From an archaeon (GTDB taxonomy: Archaea > Thermoproteota > Nitrososphaeria > Nitrososphaerales > CADDZS01), in assembly GCA_902812485.1 (NCBI GenBank), contig CADDZS010000001.1:1-64000 (forward strand): a DNA stretch of 64,000 nt, read 5' to 3'. A program made the position numbers and the translations under genes. The notes beneath the pieces were generated by a model. It saw only the letters and a list, made by a program, of their open reading frames with translations, did no database searches and was not told the origin of the DNA. The first letter of the stretch is position 1; every line of letters begins with the position of its first letter. Of the stretch, positions 62,515 through 64,000 are shown in pieces.

Positions 62515-63450
62515 CTATTTCTTGATAAATACGGGCAGGATTTCCTTTCCCGCCTTCTCTATCTGGTCGATGTCGTATTTGACTGGGATAAATACGAGTC
62601 GCTCGACTCCAGCTTCCTCGTACTTCCTTATCTGATCGACACAGTCCTTCACATCCCCCACGATCGAAGACTCGAAACTGCAAGCTGTATTCTTGGGCAA
62701 ATCCATGTAAGCCCTAGTAAACTCGAGAGCCTCATTCATTCCTTTATCCTTGGATGTAGAAATTGCAAGAGGGACGATGTCCACTCGGTCTAGTTCTACT
62801 GGATCACGGCCGGTTGATATCGCTGAACTTTCTACTTTCTTCCATGATTCTAAAAAGTCCTCAGGCTTGTAATAGTAAGATACCCAGCCGTCAGAGATTC
62901 TTCCCACTCGCTTGAGAGCAGCATCAGAGTATCCTCCGATCAGCATCGGAATCGGGGTGGAATGCCTTGGTTCAAGAGTTGCGTGTTCGATTGCAAAGTT
63001 TTCTGAGTTGTAAGTGACATCTTGTGAAGATAAGAGCTTCTTAACTAGCAAGTAGGTTTCTTCGAATAGTCTTCCTCTTTTGTGAAAATCTGTTCCTGTG
63101 GCACGAAACTCCCGCTCGTACCATCCGGCTGCACAGCCAATAATGAGCCTTCCGCCGGTCAAGAACTGGATCGTGGAAATCATCTTTGCCACAACCAAGG
63201 GTTTTCTCAAAGCCAAAATCAAAACTCCAGTCGCAAGTTTCACGATTGAAGTCCTTGCACCGATGTAGGCTAGAGTCGTAAGCGACTCGAGTACTGGATA
63301 GACTCTTTTCGAACCCAATAGAAGGTGATCCCACAGCCAAATCGACTCGAAGCCAAGCGATTCGGCTTCGGCAGCACACTTGAGAATTGACCCTACGTCG
63401 GGAGTGCGCCCTGGCGGAGTAAAAGACTCAAGGGCGATTCCGAACTTCAA
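62515..63450 (-). CDS. F420-dependent (LLM-type) oxidoreductase
   Basis: 311 aa, luciferase-like TIM barrel. Visible are GIALESFTPPGRTPDVGSIL, SLGFESIWLWDHLLLGSK (near residue 33), IVKLATGVLILALRKPLVVA (near 71) and GGRLIIGCAAGWYEREF (near 99), with FHKRGRLFEETYLLVK and TPIPMLIGGYSDAALKR following. In archaea such enzymes use coenzyme F420. Substrate cannot be predicted. ATG start. Lies 165 bases from nth and is convergent with the methyltransferase. Confidence 0.88.
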   Translation of the reverse strand: MKFGIALESFTPPGRTPDVGSILKCAAEAESLGFESIWLWDHLLLGSKRVYPVLESLTTLAYIGARTSIVKLATGVLILALRKPLVVAKMISTIQFLTGGRLIIGCAAGWYEREFRATGTDFHKRGRLFEETYLLVKKLLSSQDVTYNSENFAIEHATLEPRHSTPIPMLIGGYSDAALKRVGRISDGWVSYYYKPEDFLESWKKVESSAISTGRDPVELDRVDIVPLAISTSKDKGMNEALEFTRAYMDLPKNTACSFESSIVGDVKDCVDQIRKYEEAGVERLVFIPVKYDIDQIEKAGKEILPVFIKK

Positions 63451-63616
63451 GATCTTTCTTTTCTACCTTCCCTCATTCCTTTCTAAACCCACAACGCGAG
63501 AAATAAACACTCTCCGAATGTGAAGCTCGAGTAAGCATGTCTTCTTTCGCGAATCCGCGAAACTGCGATTCCCAACTGATTAGAGTTCAAAGTCAGAGAA
63601 GAGTTCGTTCCCCCGA

Positions 63617-64000
63617 CTAGCGCTTTCCAGCAGGAGATTTTCTTGCATAATAATCGCAGCAATCTGAAATCACGCATCTCTCACATAAGGGCTTTCTAGC
63701 ATAGCAGACATTACGTCCGTGGAGGATTAGAAGAATCGAGATATGTGGCCAAAGATTGCGCGGGGTAATCGTCATCAAGTCCTTCTCGATCTTTTCAGGA
63801 TCCTTGTTTCGGGTGAGTCCTATCCTTCCTGAAACCCGCTTCACATGAGTATCAACAGCGATTCCTTCAATCTTTCCGAAAGCAACGCTCAAGACTATGT
63901 TTGCGGTCTTTCTTCCGACTCCGGGTAGCTTCAAGAGTTCGTCCATAGATTGTGGCACTCGCCCTTCATACTTCTGATCAATAATGGAGGCGACTTGCTT
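63617..64000 (-). CDS. nth: Endonuclease III, 3' part (gene runs off the window)
   Basis: Base-excision DNA glycosylase/AP lyase. The visible 127 residues hold the helix-hairpin-helix LLKLPGVGRKTANIVLSVA with the catalytic Lys, then AVDTHVKRVSGRIGL with the catalytic Asp. The iron-sulfur cluster Cys pattern C-x6-C-x2-C-x5-C lies in CYARKPLCERC and the next residues. The frame stays open to the window edge (residues KQVASIIDQKYEGR precede), so the start lies beyond 64000. Confidence 0.93.
   Translation of the reverse strand, partial: KQVASIIDQKYEGRVPQSMDELLKLPGVGRKTANIVLSVAFGKIEGIAVDTHVKRVSGRIGLTRNKDPEKIEKDLMTITPRNLWPHISILLILHGRNVCYARKPLCERCVISDCCDYYARKSPAGKR

Noticed and set aside
1-64000. 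CRISPR array or cas genes
   Set aside because: No regularly spaced direct repeats and no cas-like motifs were seen; the I-D-V-G-G gene repeat at 38.4-39.0 kb is protein-coding.
1-64000. rRNA genes, RNase P RNA or SRP RNA
   Set aside because: No stretch matched the conserved cores I would recognise by eye; a covariance search would be needed to exclude a divergent SRP RNA.

Overview
The window reads as a piece of an archaeal chromosome, most likely a TACK-group archaeon close to the Nitrososphaerota (Thaumarchaeota) but living as an organotroph. Archaeal markers are aRF1, class I lysyl-tRNA synthetase, archaeal-type UMP kinase, a PIN-ATPase-KH protein, AlaX, QueC for archaeosine, short winged-helix regulators, many TTG/GTG starts, and five tRNA genes that all carry introns, three of them with several introns. 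The lineage call is inference; no rRNA gene is present to settle it. Genes are densely packed and mostly single-copy housekeeping genes. Two regions look like scarred accessory DNA: about 1-2450 and about 58530-61590.

Layout. 1-2450: an IS-like transposase and a frame-broken tyrosine recombinase remnant beside the 3' end of tRNA-Arg(CCG). 2757-17983: a secreted protein, lysS, a HAD phosphatase, the histidine-utilisation genes hutH, hutI and hutU, a PIN-ATPase-KH protein, a cyclase-family hydrolase, a cupin, an aminotransferase, an ACT protein, a winged-helix regulator and a zinc protein. 18168-27551: a DUF1614 membrane protein and a large shikimate/aromatic cluster. There aroF-aroB run rightward and converge on leftward aroD, aroE, aroA, aroC and a chorismate mutase-prephenate dehydrogenase fusion. 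No shikimate kinase is present in the window. 28240-35708: tRNA-Leu(CAG), queC with a queT-like transporter gene, two glycosyltransferases, a glutamine amidotransferase and an M24 peptidase. 35782-49230: a regulator remnant, alaX, a bactofilin-like repeat protein, a 2H-fold protein, valS, prf1, dinB and a UPF0182 membrane protein. 49370-58528: pyrH, tRNA-Leu(CAA) with three introns, several small proteins, two phosphohexomutases, thiL, tRNA-Thr(CGT), a peroxiredoxin and tRNA-Leu(GAG). 58530-61590: an MFS remnant and a leftward series of small unknown ORFs around a strong inverted repeat. The right edge carries a methyltransferase, an F420-type oxidoreductase and a partial endonuclease III gene.

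How the genes work together. HutH, HutU and HutI would take histidine to N-formimino-L-glutamate; the last step is not seen. The aro genes cover six of the seven steps from DAHP to chorismate and the arm toward tyrosine. QueT and QueC would supply preQ0 by uptake and synthesis for tRNA modification. GlmM-like mutases, a GT2 enzyme and a GT-C enzyme suggest surface glycan or glycoprotein synthesis.

The most unusual material is (i) the tRNA introns, with a recurring insertion between positions 30 and 31, (ii) several small ORFs whose reading frames are restored by a single-base change in a homopolymer run, and (iii) the small-ORF island at 59.4-61.2 kb. All calls come from reading the sequence by eye; no database search was run.
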